Source of the DNA: Pseudonocardiales bacterium
Lineage (GTDB): Bacteria > Actinomycetota > Actinomycetes > Mycobacteriales > Pseudonocardiaceae
DNA: 35,580 nt
Direction of reading: 5' to 3'
Assembly: GCA_003244055.1 (NCBI GenBank)
Contig: QHBZ01000260.1
Span: 7,566-43,145, forward strand
Shown: in pieces, positions 16,197 to 24,783 of the stretch
Layout: every line of letters starts with the position of its first letter
Position numbering within the stretch: position 1 is the first letter of the stretch
Made by a program: the position numbers and the translations under genes
The notes under the pieces: model-generated
Told to the model about the DNA's origin: nothing
Database searches by the model: none
What the model saw: only the letters and a program-made list of their open reading frames with translations

Positions 16197-16937
16197 CTAG
16201 ACGTGCGCGTCGTGGCAGAACAGGGCCGTCCAGAGGAACGGTTCGCCGAAGCGGGGGGCCTCGGGCGGCTCGTCGCGCATGCGGCGCAGTTCCACTTCCC
16301 TGAGGTGAAAGAAGATCCAGCGCAGGGAATCCGGCGTGTAGGCGAGGCCGCCACCCAGGCCGGAGTGTCGGTAGAGGTCGGCGTCGGGGACCTCGGAGCC
16401 CATCTCGCCGGCCGCGAAGCAGGCGAGGGCGAAATGTCCGCCGGGGGCGAGGAGACGGTCGAGGAGGTCGAGATAGCTGATGCGGCGATGCGGTGGAAGG
16501 TGGTGGAAGCAGCCGGAATCGTAGATCAGGTCGTACGGGCCGCGCAGGTCGGTCGCGGTGCGGGTGAATGCGTCTGCGCAGTGGAATTGGACCTCGGCGC
16601 CCACCTCGCGGGCGCGGTCCTTGGCCCAGGCGATCGCCGTCGGGGAGAGGTCCACGGCATCTACTGTGAATCCCGCCGCGGCGAGGTGCAGGGCGTTGCG
16701 GCCGGGCCCGCAGCCGAGGTCCAGGGCGCGGCCCGGGGTGATCAGGCCGCGGTCGAGGTAGGAGACGAGGTTCTCGTCCGGTTTCGCCACGAAGAACGGC
16801 ACGGGTCTGGAGCGGTCCGCGTAGAAACTGTCCCACCAGGAGGAACCGCAGTCGGCGGTCCAGCGATCGGCCTCCGGCGCGAACAGCCCGTCAAGAAGCC
16901 TCAGTACGTCGTCCACCGTGCGTATGCTTCGGTCCAT
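16197..16937 (-). CDS. Class I SAM-dependent methyltransferase
   Basis: This 246-residue enzyme has an N-terminal helical part (DRSIRTVDDVLRLLDGLF) and then the Rossmann domain: motif I ALDLGCGPGRNALHLA, motif II VDAVDLSPTAIAWAKDRA, an acidic-loop segment VQFHCADAF, and YDLIYDSGCFHHLPPHRR as motif IV. The D-S-G-C-F-H-H sequence is typical of thiopurine/small-molecule-type methyltransferases. The acceptor is unknown. ATG 16937 follows a CGGAGATC ribosome-binding site. The frame extends further upstream with no family resemblance. A TAAGAT about 20 bases before the start is a candidate -10. Confidence 0.85.
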   Translation of the reverse strand: MDRSIRTVDDVLRLLDGLFAPEADRWTADCGSSWWDSFYADRSRPVPFFVAKPDENLVSYLDRGLITPGRALDLGCGPGRNALHLAAAGFTVDAVDLSPTAIAWAKDRAREVGAEVQFHCADAFTRTATDLRGPYDLIYDSGCFHHLPPHRRISYLDLLDRLLAPGGHFALACFAAGEMGSEVPDADLYRHSGLGGGLAYTPDSLRWIFFHLREVELRRMRDEPPEAPRFGEPFLWTALFCHDAHV

Positions 16938-17201
16938 CTGATCTCCGTCCGCTGAAGACGATCTTACCGACGGAAAGAATAGAAAAGTCCAGTTCAGATG
17001 GTGTGAACGGACGGTAGGGGCGGGCGTCCGGCGGTCAACTTTGCTACCGCGCAGACGATGGCACCCTGACGGGCAGCGGCGCCACGAATTCGCGACGGGC
17101 AACGCGGCGCAGCCTTGTCCCGGGGCGCAGTGATCGCACCCCGGGACTGTCGAGAGGACACAGGTCAATCGGGCTCAGTATCGTCGTGAATCAACAGAGC
17201 C

Positions 17202-19208
17202 CTAATTGCGATGATTGCTATTATCGAGAGAGCCGGATGACCCGGCAGGGCCGGCGGGCCCCCTTGGCCCTCGAGGTCCGGGAGGTCCGCTACGCCCGTC
17301 TTCCCCGGCAGGTCCGCTAGGTCCAGCTTGTCCGGCCGGACCGGGGGGACCGCCTTCTCCACGAAGCCCGGTAGGCCCGGCGGGGCCAATCGGCCCGGTC
17401 CCGGTAACCCCCGGAGGTCCGGCGGCCCCCGGAGGTCCGGCAGGTCCGGCAGGTCCCGGAGGCCCGGCAGGCCCGATCTGCTTCTGATTACTGACAACTG
17501 GAACAAAGTGCTCACGAATGCCGTACCCGACCATGCCGCCGATCACACTGCCTAGGACAGCGAGGACGGTCGCAACACCGATAAGAGGAATTGCTGCTTT
17601 CCCGTGACCTGGTAGTTTCCTCGGGGGATCGGGTTTCCGGTCCGGAGGAAAGGGTTCGTCCGATGCCGGCGCCGGATAGTACGTTGCATCAACGTTCGTT
17701 TCGCCGACTTGACCGAGGATATCGATCACCTTGACGCTGACCGTCGCGAGCTTCTGCGGTTCTGTCACTGCAGTAGCCGGTGCAGTCGTCGCTGGTACGG
17801 TCTTTGTCACGGTCACGGTCGAGCCGTGACCGTCTTCCAGGGGTCCATCATCGACATGCCAGGCAAAGTCATATGGTGATCCGATCGAGTCGAGCAGGGT
17901 GGCGTCGAGCTGAATGACGACGGGCGCGCCAGGCACGGTTTGACGCGAGATTTTCCGTTGAACAATGGTGGGTTTCGGCTTTTCCTCATCGACGGTGAGC
18001 CTGAGGCGATGCTCGTACTGCGGTACATCGTATAGGGCAACCAGGTACCCGTGTCGTATCGCTAGATCCACGGCGGGCGCTTCGGTGGATACATCGGTGC
18101 CCGGGATCAAGAAACGTTGAAGTAATTTGTCGGTGGAACTCGATTCAGCCTGCGTTGCACCTGTCAGGTGAGACGGCTTTTTGGCACCGGAGAAGATGCG
18201 ACAGATCAAGTTCGACGAAGCCTCGATGATGAGATCTGCGTCCCCTGATTGCGGCCCGGCATCGCTCACCTGAACGGACAGCTCACCTGAGGAGGTGAGC
18301 GAACACTGCAGCACCGTGTCGACCACGACGGTCGCCCCGTCACGCCTCAGTCGGCCGTTGAGGTGGATGTTGCCATCATTAGTGAAAGCCGCAGTCACGT
18401 GCATCCAGCGCCAGAAGACAGGGCCGTCAACGAGGTAAGCGGTTCCGGTAGCCAGATCCTCGGCACAAAGCCAGCTAAGCATACTGTTGAGGCCTGTCTC
18501 GCTCAATGCCACCGCCGCGTTTGCTGGCGATGCTACCAACAAATTTGCGGACCACGCGGGCGTGGAGGTCGTCGCCGTGCAGCGCATGGCGAGCGTGAGA
18601 GATTCGGCATACGGATCGAGGAAGACGGCCGAATCCGCGAGCGCCAGCCCGTCGGTGGTCACATCGTTGCCGGTAGCTGCGAGGCGCAGGGGGAGTGAGC
18701 TCGGTAGGTAGCTGAGGGGCATGCTGGCCAACGGCGCCATCAAGCACATGGAGATAGTGGGCCGAAGGATTGTCTGTTCGATCGTGTTGTCGACCCAGGA
18801 AAGCGGTTCGTCGTCCCCCTCATAATTCAGTTTCAAATCGGTCAGATCGAGAATCAACATCGACGGCGTCGTCAAAGTCACCACAGGTTGGTTATCCGTG
18901 GTCGTGGAAACCCTGGGTTCGCAGTCGGCGTTGACGTTTCCTTCCATTGTCAGGTTGATGCCCTCTGTTATGTGTCGTGTACCACCCCGGACGTCCGCAG
19001 ACAGCCGCAGTCGATCGTTGACGATATCGAGTTTTGGATTGTCCCAGTGTGCTTTCGTCTGAAACGGGGAAATCGTATGCCCGATGACTCGCGAAATCGG
19101 AGTGGCCAAGGCGAGGTTACTCAAGAGCGACGTGTCAATGGCGTGAGTTTGCACGTCACGCACGACGCTATGGTGAAGCTGAACTATGAAGTCGTAGTCG
19201 TGTTGCAT
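17202..19208 (-). CDS. Membrane-anchored protein with a collagen-like C-terminal tail
   Basis: This 668-residue protein has no signal peptide. Residues 1 to about 400 are beta-rich ([44 protein letters not shown]) and vaguely resemble lipid-binding TULIP/P47-type folds, a weak guess. About 410-520 looks like an Ig/PKD-type module ([34 protein letters not shown]). A proline-rich basic stretch precedes one membrane helix at about 538-564 ([19 protein letters not shown]). From residue 579 about 27 Gly-X-Y triplets follow ([33 protein letters not shown]) with one short interruption. Basic residues before the helix predict N-inside, C-outside. AGGAG precedes ATG 19208. The gene appears to be monocistronic. 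Confidence 0.85.
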   Translation of the reverse strand: MQHDYDFIVQLHHSVVRDVQTHAIDTSLLSNLALATPISRVIGHTISPFQTKAHWDNPKLDIVNDRLRLSADVRGGTRHITEGINLTMEGNVNADCEPRVSTTTDNQPVVTLTTPSMLILDLTDLKLNYEGDDEPLSWVDNTIEQTILRPTISMCLMAPLASMPLSYLPSSLPLRLAATGNDVTTDGLALADSAVFLDPYAESLTLAMRCTATTSTPAWSANLLVASPANAAVALSETGLNSMLSWLCAEDLATGTAYLVDGPVFWRWMHVTAAFTNDGNIHLNGRLRRDGATVVVDTVLQCSLTSSGELSVQVSDAGPQSGDADLIIEASSNLICRIFSGAKKPSHLTGATQAESSSTDKLLQRFLIPGTDVSTEAPAVDLAIRHGYLVALYDVPQYEHRLRLTVDEEKPKPTIVQRKISRQTVPGAPVVIQLDATLLDSIGSPYDFAWHVDDGPLEDGHGSTVTVTKTVPATTAPATAVTEPQKLATVSVKVIDILGQVGETNVDATYYPAPASDEPFPPDRKPDPPRKLPGHGKAAIPLIGVATVLAVLGSVIGGMVGYGIREHFVPVVSNQKQIGPAGPPGPAGPAGPPGAAGPPGVTGTGPIGPAGPTGLRGEGGPPGPAGQAGPSGPAGEDGRSGPPGPRGPRGPAGPAGSSGSLDNSNHRN
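17224..17474 (-). repeat. Gly-X-Y collagen-like triplet tract
   Basis: On the coding strand the DNA repeats a 9-nt-scale unit based on GGxCCxGCx/GGxCCxCCx. It encodes about 27 G-X-Y triplets rich in GPA and GPP, with one break at GVT-GT-GPI. Such tracts expand and contract easily. Confidence 0.9.
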
Positions 19209-19294
19209 CGAGGGCTCCTATAGCTGGTTGTTAAGCGGCGGCGCTGTCATGCCGCCCTGCGAACGGTGCCGCGAAGTGATGGGAGGCTTTGATT

Positions 19295-19405
19295 GTGAAG
19301 TGGATTAAGCCGCGCATTTATCGAAGAGGTGTCTGGTTAGTCGAATATAGGGCGGTCCCTTGGTGTCCCATATTCGCCGTGCACAGGGAAACGCCTCACT
19401 TTTGA
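19295..19405 (+). CDS. Small ORF with ribosome-binding site, unknown
   Basis: GTG 19295 is preceded by GGGAGG at 19281-19286, and the frame encodes 36 residues including KPRIYRRGVWLVEYRAVPW. The composition (basic, aromatic) looks protein-like and the region is AT-richer than its surroundings. I do not recognise it. It could be the first part of a broken gene, since the frame closes soon after. It is divergent from the collagen-like gene. Confidence 0.3.
   Translation: MKWIKPRIYRRGVWLVEYRAVPWCPIFAVHRETPHF
19342..19376. repeat. Inverted repeat near the collagen-like gene
   Basis: CGAATATAGGG and CCCATATTCG are complementary apart from one bulged A, with a 14-nt loop. It lies 134 bp upstream of the collagen-like gene on the other strand and inside the small ORF at 19295. 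It may be an operator, an insertion scar or a hairpin. Confidence 0.6.
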
Positions 19406-19971
19406 CCCAGGCGAAAACGAGGCCGTGGCACTGCGAGGGATGGCGGCGCCGCTCCGAACCTCCCGGAGTCAGATCACTGATCTGGTCCTGGTAGTGGTCA
19501 GAGCCATCACTCCCTTATGTCCTCATCCATGTGTGTCCGCGATGCTTAGCTACATCGGATATGTCCATCATCGTCCGCAGGGAGCAGAGTGTTAACAGCC
19601 ATCCAGCGCAATGGGCTCCGCCGGATGTCGTAGGACCGCGGTTGGTGGCGCGAGCGTCGCACCCGGCGTCCGGCGAAGGCCCCTGGGCGCCCGTTGTTGT
19701 GTGGTGCTTGCGGGTAATACAACAAGCCTTCGCCGCGTTCCTCTCCGGCGACGTTGGCCCAGGCGACCGGGTTGCGATAGAGCGTGCGGTTAGCACGGTC
19801 TAGTCCGACCAGCCCCCGGTGGCGCTGCCGGATCGTTGATCCGGCAGTCTTGTCCGTTGTTCGAGGCTGTTCGGCGGTGAGATCCGTCACCATCGGCATC
19901 GTCGGCCCCGACGCCCATGACTCGCATCAACAGAGTGCACACCGCCAGTGGCGGCAGGGTAGGGTGACGTG
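19406..19971. other. Long gap without a recognised gene
   Basis: Frames on both strands (for example 19531-19803 plus and 19546-19899 minus) show no motif I know, no ribosome-binding site and strong frame ambiguity. They may be decayed sequence. The last 50 bases hold the start region of the TenA-like gene. Confidence 0.45.
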
Positions 19972-20628
19972 ATGTTGGATGCGCAGCAGCTCTGCGCCGG
20001 TGTGCGGCAGGACCTGGTTGACGTCGAAGAACGCATCAAGGGCAACTCGTGGCTGGCGGAGCTGGAGGCCGGACGGCTGTCCACCGGGGCCCTGCGAGCC
20101 TTCGCGGGTGAGCAGCACCAGGTGATCCCCAGTGATCTGCGTAGTTTCGAGGTGCTCACCCAGCGGTTCGTCGACGAGCCGGCGCAGAGCTACCTGGCGA
20201 GCATGGCCGCCGGGGAGCGAGTCGCGCTACAGGCGCTGGGGGCCTTCGCCACCGCGGTCGGGCTCGACAGTTCGGCGCGCCAGGACTACGAGCCGGTGCC
20301 CGGTTGCCAGGTGTACCCGTCCTACGTGGCGCGGCTGGCCCGCGACGGCACGCCGGCCGAGGTCGCGGGCGCGTTTCTGGTGAACCTGGACGCCTGGGGC
20401 AGCTGTTGTGCCCGAATGGCTGACGCCCTGCCCAGCACTTACCAGCTCACCGCGCAGGACTGCGCCTTCGTCGCGCATTTCGCCGCCCCCACGACGGAAC
20501 TGGAGCGAATCAGCCTGGAGGTGATCGACGCCGGGCTCGGGCAGGGTGTCGATCCGGCCAACATCGCGCGAGCGGCCAGGCTGCTGCAGGCCTACGAGCT
20601 GCTCTTCTGGGACAGCCTGCCTCGCTGA
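19972..20628 (+). CDS. TenA / heme-oxygenase-fold family protein
   Basis: This 218-residue all-helical protein has the layout of the TenA/PqqC/heme-oxygenase-like superfamily. It has an early helix with NSWLAELEAGRLSTGALRAF, AGEQHQVIPSDLRSFEVLTQ, and later DYEPVPGCQVYPSYVARLA with FLVNLDAWGSCCARMADAL. Members include thiaminase-type salvage enzymes and iron-dependent oxidases. The ligand residues E/H in GEQHQVI would fit a metal or substrate site, but the specific activity cannot be called. Start is ATG 19972, with GTG 19969 just before it. It ends 5 nt from the convergent racemase gene, so it belongs to another transcription unit. Confidence 0.75.
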   Translation: MLDAQQLCAGVRQDLVDVEERIKGNSWLAELEAGRLSTGALRAFAGEQHQVIPSDLRSFEVLTQRFVDEPAQSYLASMAAGERVALQALGAFATAVGLDSSARQDYEPVPGCQVYPSYVARLARDGTPAEVAGAFLVNLDAWGSCCARMADALPSTYQLTAQDCAFVAHFAAPTTELERISLEVIDAGLGQGVDPANIARAARLLQAYELLFWDSLPR

Positions 20629-20633
20629 CTAGA

Positions 20634-21356
20634 TCACCCCGCCCGGGACGCGGGCGTTGCGCCGTCGGACAGGGCGAGCGAGACGGCGCGGTGTGCGTGT
20701 AGTCGTGTCGAGTCGAGCAGCGGAACGTGGCTGTCGTTCGAGTCGATCAGCAGCGTGATCTCTGTGCAGCCCAGGATCACGCCCTCCACGCCGCGTTCGG
20801 TGAGCCGGGAGATGACCTGCCGGTAGTCAGCGCGTGAGGCGCTTTCGACTCGACCCTGGGTCAGCTCGTCGTAGATCACTCGGTCGACCAGGGTGCGGTC
20901 TGGTTCGTCGGGGATGAGCACCTCAAGGTCGAACCGTTCACCGAGCCGTGACCGGTAGAAGTCCTCCTGCATCGTCCAGCGCGCCCCGAGCAACCCGAGG
21001 CGGCGCAGCCCGGCCTGCCTTGCGTGCTCGCCGACGACGTCGGCGATGTGGAGGAACGGGATGTCGACCGCGGCCGCGACGTCGTCGGCGACCTTGTGCA
21101 TGAGGTTCGTGCAGAGAACGAGCAACTGCGCGCCGGCTCGCTCGAGGCCCCGGGCAGCATCGGCGAGCACAGCGCCGGCTTCCTCCCAGGCGCCGGCCCG
21201 TTGCAGCGCCACCACCTCGGCGAAGTCAAGCGACGCCAGCACACAGCGGGCGCAGTGGTGGCCGCCGATCCGGCGCCGGGTCTCCTCGTTGAGCAGGCGG
21301 TAGTACTCCGCTGAGGACTCCCAGCTCATCCCGCCCAGTAGCCCGATGGTCAACAT
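20634..21356 (-). CDS. Aspartate/glutamate racemase family protein
   Basis: This 240-residue protein begins MLTIGLLGGMSWESSAEYY and carries both catalytic cysteines of the Asp/Glu racemase superfamily: LLVLCTNLMHKVADDV and VEGVILGCTEITLLI. It also has the usual FLHIADVVGEHARQ and TLVDRVIYDELTQGRV. These cofactor-independent enzymes interconvert L- and D-aspartate or glutamate, or related acids. Met 21356 is the conventional start (MxTIGLLGGMSWES) and the longer frame upstream is not conserved. It is divergent from the LysR gene and is its likely target. Confidence 0.9.
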   Translation of the reverse strand: MLTIGLLGGMSWESSAEYYRLLNEETRRRIGGHHCARCVLASLDFAEVVALQRAGAWEEAGAVLADAARGLERAGAQLLVLCTNLMHKVADDVAAAVDIPFLHIADVVGEHARQAGLRRLGLLGARWTMQEDFYRSRLGERFDLEVLIPDEPDRTLVDRVIYDELTQGRVESASRADYRQVISRLTERGVEGVILGCTEITLLIDSNDSHVPLLDSTRLHAHRAVSLALSDGATPASRAG

Positions 21357-21403
21357 GCCAACCACAGTGCCCTTGTGCCCAGACCGTAGGTAGTACTGGG
21401 TTA

Positions 21404-21420
21404 CTTGGCGCTGACCCAAG
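21404..21420. promoter_or_regulatory. Inverted repeat between racemase and LysR genes
   Basis: CTTGGCGCTGACCCAAG, a 5-bp inverted repeat with a 7-bp spacer, lies 12 bp before the LysR start and in the shared 76-bp intergenic region. LysR proteins bind this kind of site to control a divergent gene. Confidence 0.5.
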
Positions 21421-21432
21421 CGCTACTTTGGG

Positions 21433-22344
21433 ATGGTGGATGTGCGGCGGGTGCTCATCTTCCGCACCGTCGCCCGGGCGGGTTCGATCGCCGGGGGCGC
21501 CCGCGGGCTGGGGTGGACCCAGCCTGCGGTGAGTCAGCACCTGCGGCAGCTGGAGCGTGAGGTGCGCTGCCCGCTGGTGATCAGGCAGCCGCGCGGGGTG
21601 CGCCTTACCGAGGCTGGGCACGCCCTACTCGCCCACGCCGACGCGTTGGCGGCCCGCCTGCACAGCGCCGAAGAGGAACTCGCCGCGCTCGCCACGCTGC
21701 GCGCAGGCACCGTCCGCCTCGCGGCGTTCCCCTCGGCGAGCGCCACCCTGGTGCCCCCCGCGCTGGCGGAACTTGCCACCAGTCACCCGGGCCTCGACGT
21801 TCAGCTGATGGAAGCTGAACCACCCGAAGCCCTCGACAGGGTCCGTGCTGGTGCGGCCGATATGGCCGTGGTGTTCGCCTATCCAGAGACCGAACCCCTG
21901 CTGACTCCCGAGCTGACCATGCGGCCGATCGGTGAGGATCCGATCAAGGTGGTCCTGCCTGCTGAGCACCCGCTGGCCGGCGGTGACCGGATCGAGTTGT
22001 CGGCATTGCGCGAGGAGCGTTGGGTGGCCGGCTGCGCGCGGTGCCGTGAGCACCTGCGGCGCGTCTGCGCCCGCAGCGGTTTCCAGCCCGACACCCGCCA
22101 CACCACCGACGACTACGTCGTGGCCCAGGCCCTCGTCGCCGACGGCCTCGCGGTCACCCTGCTGCCCCAACTGGCTCTGCGGTCATACCGCCATCCGAAG
22201 GTCGCCGTCCTCGACGCTGAGGCCGGCAGCAGACAGCTAATGATCATCCATCACCGGGAGTCGACCCGCACGCCCGCGATCGCCGCATCCGTTGCCGCCA
22301 TCACCGCGGCCGCGCGCTGCCAATCAGAACGGCGGGCAGAGTGA
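21433..22344 (+). CDS. LysR-family transcriptional regulator
   Basis: This 303-residue protein has an N-terminal winged helix (VLIFRTVARAGSIAGGARGL, TQPAVSQHLRQLEREVRCPL, RQPRGVRLTEAGHALLAHAD) and a linker helix. The two-lobed periplasmic-binding-like effector domain starts at about TVRLAAFPSASATLVPPAL and includes LDVQLMEAEPPEALDRVRAG and DGLAVTLLPQLAL. It probably regulates the divergent racemase and itself. Start GTG or ATG at 21433; no longer frame is useful. Its TGA overlaps the GTG of the FAH gene (GTGA at 22341-22344), so both are translated from one mRNA. Confidence 0.92.
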   Translation: MVDVRRVLIFRTVARAGSIAGGARGLGWTQPAVSQHLRQLEREVRCPLVIRQPRGVRLTEAGHALLAHADALAARLHSAEEELAALATLRAGTVRLAAFPSASATLVPPALAELATSHPGLDVQLMEAEPPEALDRVRAGAADMAVVFAYPETEPLLTPELTMRPIGEDPIKVVLPAEHPLAGGDRIELSALREERWVAGCARCREHLRRVCARSGFQPDTRHTTDDYVVAQALVADGLAVTLLPQLALRSYRHPKVAVLDAEAGSRQLMIIHHRESTRTPAIAASVAAITAAARCQSERRAE

Positions 22345-23183
22345 GACTCATCGCATATCAGGACGGCGCCGGCGCGATCATGGCGCGGGTGATGGACCGC
22401 GGTATGCTGGCCACCATCAGCTCGGTGGAGGAGTTCTGGTCGGCTCCGGACACCGGTTTCGCAGCCGCCCGCCAGGCCACGCCCGGCTCGGTCACCATTG
22501 ACCAGGTTGAGCACCTGCCCCCGGTCCCGCTCGGTGCCCACGTGCTGTGCGCCGGCCGCAATTACGCCGCGCACGCGGCGGAGACGAACGCGCCGGTCCC
22601 GGAGAATCCGGACCTGTTCGGGCGTTGGCCGTCCACGCTGACGGTCAGCGGGCACCCCGTCCCGGTCCCGCCCCGGGAAGACCACCTGGATTGGGAGGGC
22701 GAGCTGGCCGTCGTCGTCGGCAACTACCTGCGGGACGCGACCGTCGAGCAAGCGCGGGCGGTCATCAGCGGCTACCTGTGCTTCAACGACCTGTCCGCAC
22801 GCGGCTTCCAACGAGCCAGCCGCCGGTGGATGCTGGGCAAGAACGCCGACTTCTCGGCCCCCATCGGTCCATGGCTGGTCACCGCGGACGAGATTCCCGA
22901 GCCTGACCGATTGCGGATAGTCACCCGGGTAAACGGCGAGGTCGTGCAGGATGGTTCCACCGGGGACATGATCTTCTCAGCGCCCGAGATCGCCGCCTAC
23001 GCCTCGGGCTGTATGACCCTCCGCCCCGGCGACGTGATCACCACCGGAACCCCTGACGGTGTCGGGTTCGCTCGCCAGCCCCCACGGTTCCTGCACGCCG
23101 GCGACACCGTCGAGGTGGAGATCGACCAGATCGGCCGGATCGTCACCCCCATCATCCCCGCCCTCGACCGTCAACCCGGGTGA
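22341..23183 (+). CDS. Fumarylacetoacetate hydrolase (FAH) family protein
   Basis: This 280-residue protein has a short N-terminal domain and a FAH catalytic domain. That domain contains VLCAGRNYAAHAAETNAP, DHLDWEGELAVVVGNYLRDA with metal-binding Glu residues, and ISGYLCFNDLSARGFQR with the metal-binding Asp. MTLRPGDVITTGTPDGVGFA near the C-terminus is the strand holding the active site. FAH-superfamily enzymes hydrolyse or decarboxylate acylpyruvates and oxo-acids using Mg2+ or Mn2+. The start overlaps the LysR stop, so the regulator and enzyme form one operon, divergent from the racemase. That suggests control of an amino-acid or oxo-acid catabolic step. Confidence 0.9.
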   Translation: MRLIAYQDGAGAIMARVMDRGMLATISSVEEFWSAPDTGFAAARQATPGSVTIDQVEHLPPVPLGAHVLCAGRNYAAHAAETNAPVPENPDLFGRWPSTLTVSGHPVPVPPREDHLDWEGELAVVVGNYLRDATVEQARAVISGYLCFNDLSARGFQRASRRWMLGKNADFSAPIGPWLVTADEIPEPDRLRIVTRVNGEVVQDGSTGDMIFSAPEIAAYASGCMTLRPGDVITTGTPDGVGFARQPPRFLHAGDTVEVEIDQIGRIVTPIIPALDRQPG

Positions 23184-23199
23184 CGGCCACACGGCGCGG

Positions 23200-23484
23200 T
23201 TAGCGGCCTTCGTTGCCGAACCAGCTGTGCCCATGCTCGAACTGGTGCAGCACGCCGTGGTGGCCGCGATATCCACCACCGTGGCCCCGATAACTTGCCC
23301 CTTCGACGGCCGCGACTACCCCGCCGCCGACCAGCAGGCCCACCAGCGCCGCGCCAACTATGGCAGTGGCCCGATGCCGCACGACAACGCGCACGCCTCG
23401 ACCCATCCGCGCTCTCCGAGTCTCCCGCTGTCCCAACGTCTCCGTGGTGGCCAACTGGTTACCCGGCTCATCCGGGGTGCTCAT
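23200..23484 (-). CDS. Small membrane protein with a Gly/His-rich tail
   Basis: This 94-residue protein has an N-terminal hydrophilic stretch, a basic segment (RRARMGRGVRVVVRHR), one hydrophobic helix (AIVGAALVGLLVGGGVVAAV) and a glycine/histidine-rich tail (YRGHGGGYRGHHGVLHQ, HGHSWF) that could bind metal. Positive charge before the helix predicts N-inside, tail-outside. ATG 23484 follows a strong GAGGAGG at normal spacing. It is convergent with the FAH gene (16-nt gap). I do not recognise the family. Confidence 0.72.
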   Translation of the reverse strand: MSTPDEPGNQLATTETLGQRETRRARMGRGVRVVVRHRATAIVGAALVGLLVGGGVVAAVEGASYRGHGGGYRGHHGVLHQFEHGHSWFGNEGR

Positions 23485-23647
23485 CACTACCTCCTCTCGC
23501 CGTACCGGTTGTCCTGGGCGATAATCCCCACGATCCACCGGCCATCTGAGATCCGGCTGAGAAACCAGTTGCGGTCTGTGTCGGGCTTCCGAGCTGAGGG
23601 CAGGCGCTACCCGCGTTGTCGACGGCCGGCCCGGGGACCGGCTTGGC

Positions 23648-23800
23648 ATGACTGGTTTCTGTTTCGGCGGTGGCATGACCTGGAATGCGCTAGCCGCGGG
23701 TACCGCGGTCAAGGCGGCAGTACCTTTCTACGGCCCACCGCCGAAGAATCCGGCCGGACTGGCAACCACTAAAGCCGCGGTGCTCGTACGCACGCTGGGG
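23648..23800 (+). pseudogene. Dienelactone hydrolase, nucleophile-region fragment
   Basis: The frame from 23648 reads MTGFCFGGGMTWNALAAGTA, VKAAVPFYGPPPKN and KAAVLVRTLG. TGFCFGGGMTW is the nucleophile elbow of dienelactone hydrolases (catalytic Cys), and FYGP lies on the next strand. Nothing before or after matches, so about 45 of 230 residues remain. It ends about 20 bp short of the 65-bp palindrome. Confidence 0.65.
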
Positions 23801-23820
23801 GTGCCACAGCGATCGGGCAC

Positions 23821-23885
23821 GTCGTGAACTCGACAGCACAGACATTTTTGGTCGGCGGAAACGTCCGTGCTGTCGAGTTCACGAC
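23821..23885 (+). repeat. 65-bp hairpin repeat, copy 1
   Basis: Perfect 19-bp arms GTCGTGAACTCGACAGCAC (23821-23839) and their complement (23867-23885) enclose an imperfect inner stem and the loop TTGGTCGGCGG. The element occurs again, inverted, at 34718-34782. It has no coding capacity but creates spurious short frames. Confidence 0.95.
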
Positions 23886-24032
23886 ACCAGATCCACTCGA
23901 CTGCGCCAGCAGCCCGGTGCCCCCGGCTGCTGGCTGGGCGCTTGACCTGCGGTCACATCACCCCCCGACGGGCTTCCGGTGCCGACCTCTAAGTCTGTGT
24001 CCCTCATGCTGGATCGAAAGTAGGGTCGTCGC

Positions 24033-24473
24033 GTGGACGTCAAGCGGGTGGCAACGAGGGATGACGGCGCGGGAACCGTGCGGGATCGCCTGCGCGCCGC
24101 GCTTCCTGAAGCGATGAAGGCACGGGACGCCGTGGCCGTTGCGGCGCTTCGATCTGCGTTGGGGGCGCTGGATAACGCCGAGGCCGTCGATGCCGGCCGG
24201 CCACCGCAGCCCAGCGTCGGGCACCCAAGGCTCGCGGGGACAGTGAGTGGCCTTCGCGCCGCTGAGGTCGAACGGCGCAGCCTCAGCGCGGCGGAGATGG
24301 ACGAGCTTGTCCGAGCGGAGGTGGCCGAGCGGCACACGGTCGCCTGCGACTACGAGCGTGCAGGTCACCGTGCACATGCCAAACGACTTCGAAGCGAGGC
24401 CACCGTCCTGACCTCATGTCTGGGCGGTGGAGATGCGCCGCGCCTTGACGATGCCGGCCGCGGGAGTCGGTAG
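24033..24473 (+). CDS. GatB/YqeY-domain-like protein
   Basis: This 146-residue protein opens VRDRLRAALPEAMKARDAVA followed by ALRSALGALDNAEAV, the helical start of YqeY (GatB-related tRNA-interacting) proteins. ELVRAEVAERHTVACDYERA with GHRAHAKRLRSEATVL is the second helical domain. The middle is Pro/Gly-rich and the family's GKPR-type motif is not obvious, so it is a divergent member. Starts are uncertain: GTG 24033 or GTG 24048. Its role in aminoacyl-tRNA amidation is not established. Confidence 0.72.
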   Translation: MDVKRVATRDDGAGTVRDRLRAALPEAMKARDAVAVAALRSALGALDNAEAVDAGRPPQPSVGHPRLAGTVSGLRAAEVERRSLSAAEMDELVRAEVAERHTVACDYERAGHRAHAKRLRSEATVLTSCLGGGDAPRLDDAGRGSR

Positions 24474-24493
24474 GCGTAGCGCGGTACCTACCG
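24468..24493. terminator. Hairpin at the end of the YqeY-like gene
   Basis: CGGTAGG and CCTACCG form a 7-bp stem with a 12-nt loop across the stop codon. There is no U-tract, so intrinsic termination is uncertain. Confidence 0.35.
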
Positions 24494-24783
24494 CACAGCA
24501 GGTGAGGGACCGCCGCCTGAAAATCCGCGGGAGCCGGGACAACCTCGATGCCTGACGCTGTGTAAGGAAAGTGGGGCCCCGCGGCTGGCGCCTCGTGCGC
24601 CTCACCTCGGCTTGACCGATGCTGAAGCAAGTCCGGTGCAAGCGCCGGCAAGCCGCGCGAGCGGCTGCCTCCACCCATTGAGTGTAGATCTGGCACCACA
24701 CTGCAAGGATCGGCAAGGCAGGGCAAGTACTGAGCGCTAACCTTACGTGATCGTTCCACTGATCGACCCCGGGAGTCTCAGAC
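24474..24783. other. Upstream region of the signalling operon
   Basis: About 310 bases without a gene. AGTGT/ACACT half-sites (24681-24685 and 24698-24702) form a small inverted repeat about 80 bp before the operon start and may be a regulator site. No strong -35/-10 pair or riboswitch fold is evident. Confidence 0.4.

Noticed and set aside
15699-16955. 418-codon frame on the plus strand
   Set aside because: It is antisense to the methyltransferase with conserved motifs, and its composition is Gly/Glu/Arg/Val-biased.
17224-17474. CRISPR or VNTR array from the repeated triplets
   Set aside because: The repeats are codon-phased G-X-Y triplets within an open frame, without spacers.
23821-23885. 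Small proteins encoded by the 65-bp repeat (frames reading NSTAQTFLVGG and VEFTT)
   Set aside because: The coding appearance comes from the palindrome itself, which reads through on both strands; no ribosome-binding site is present.
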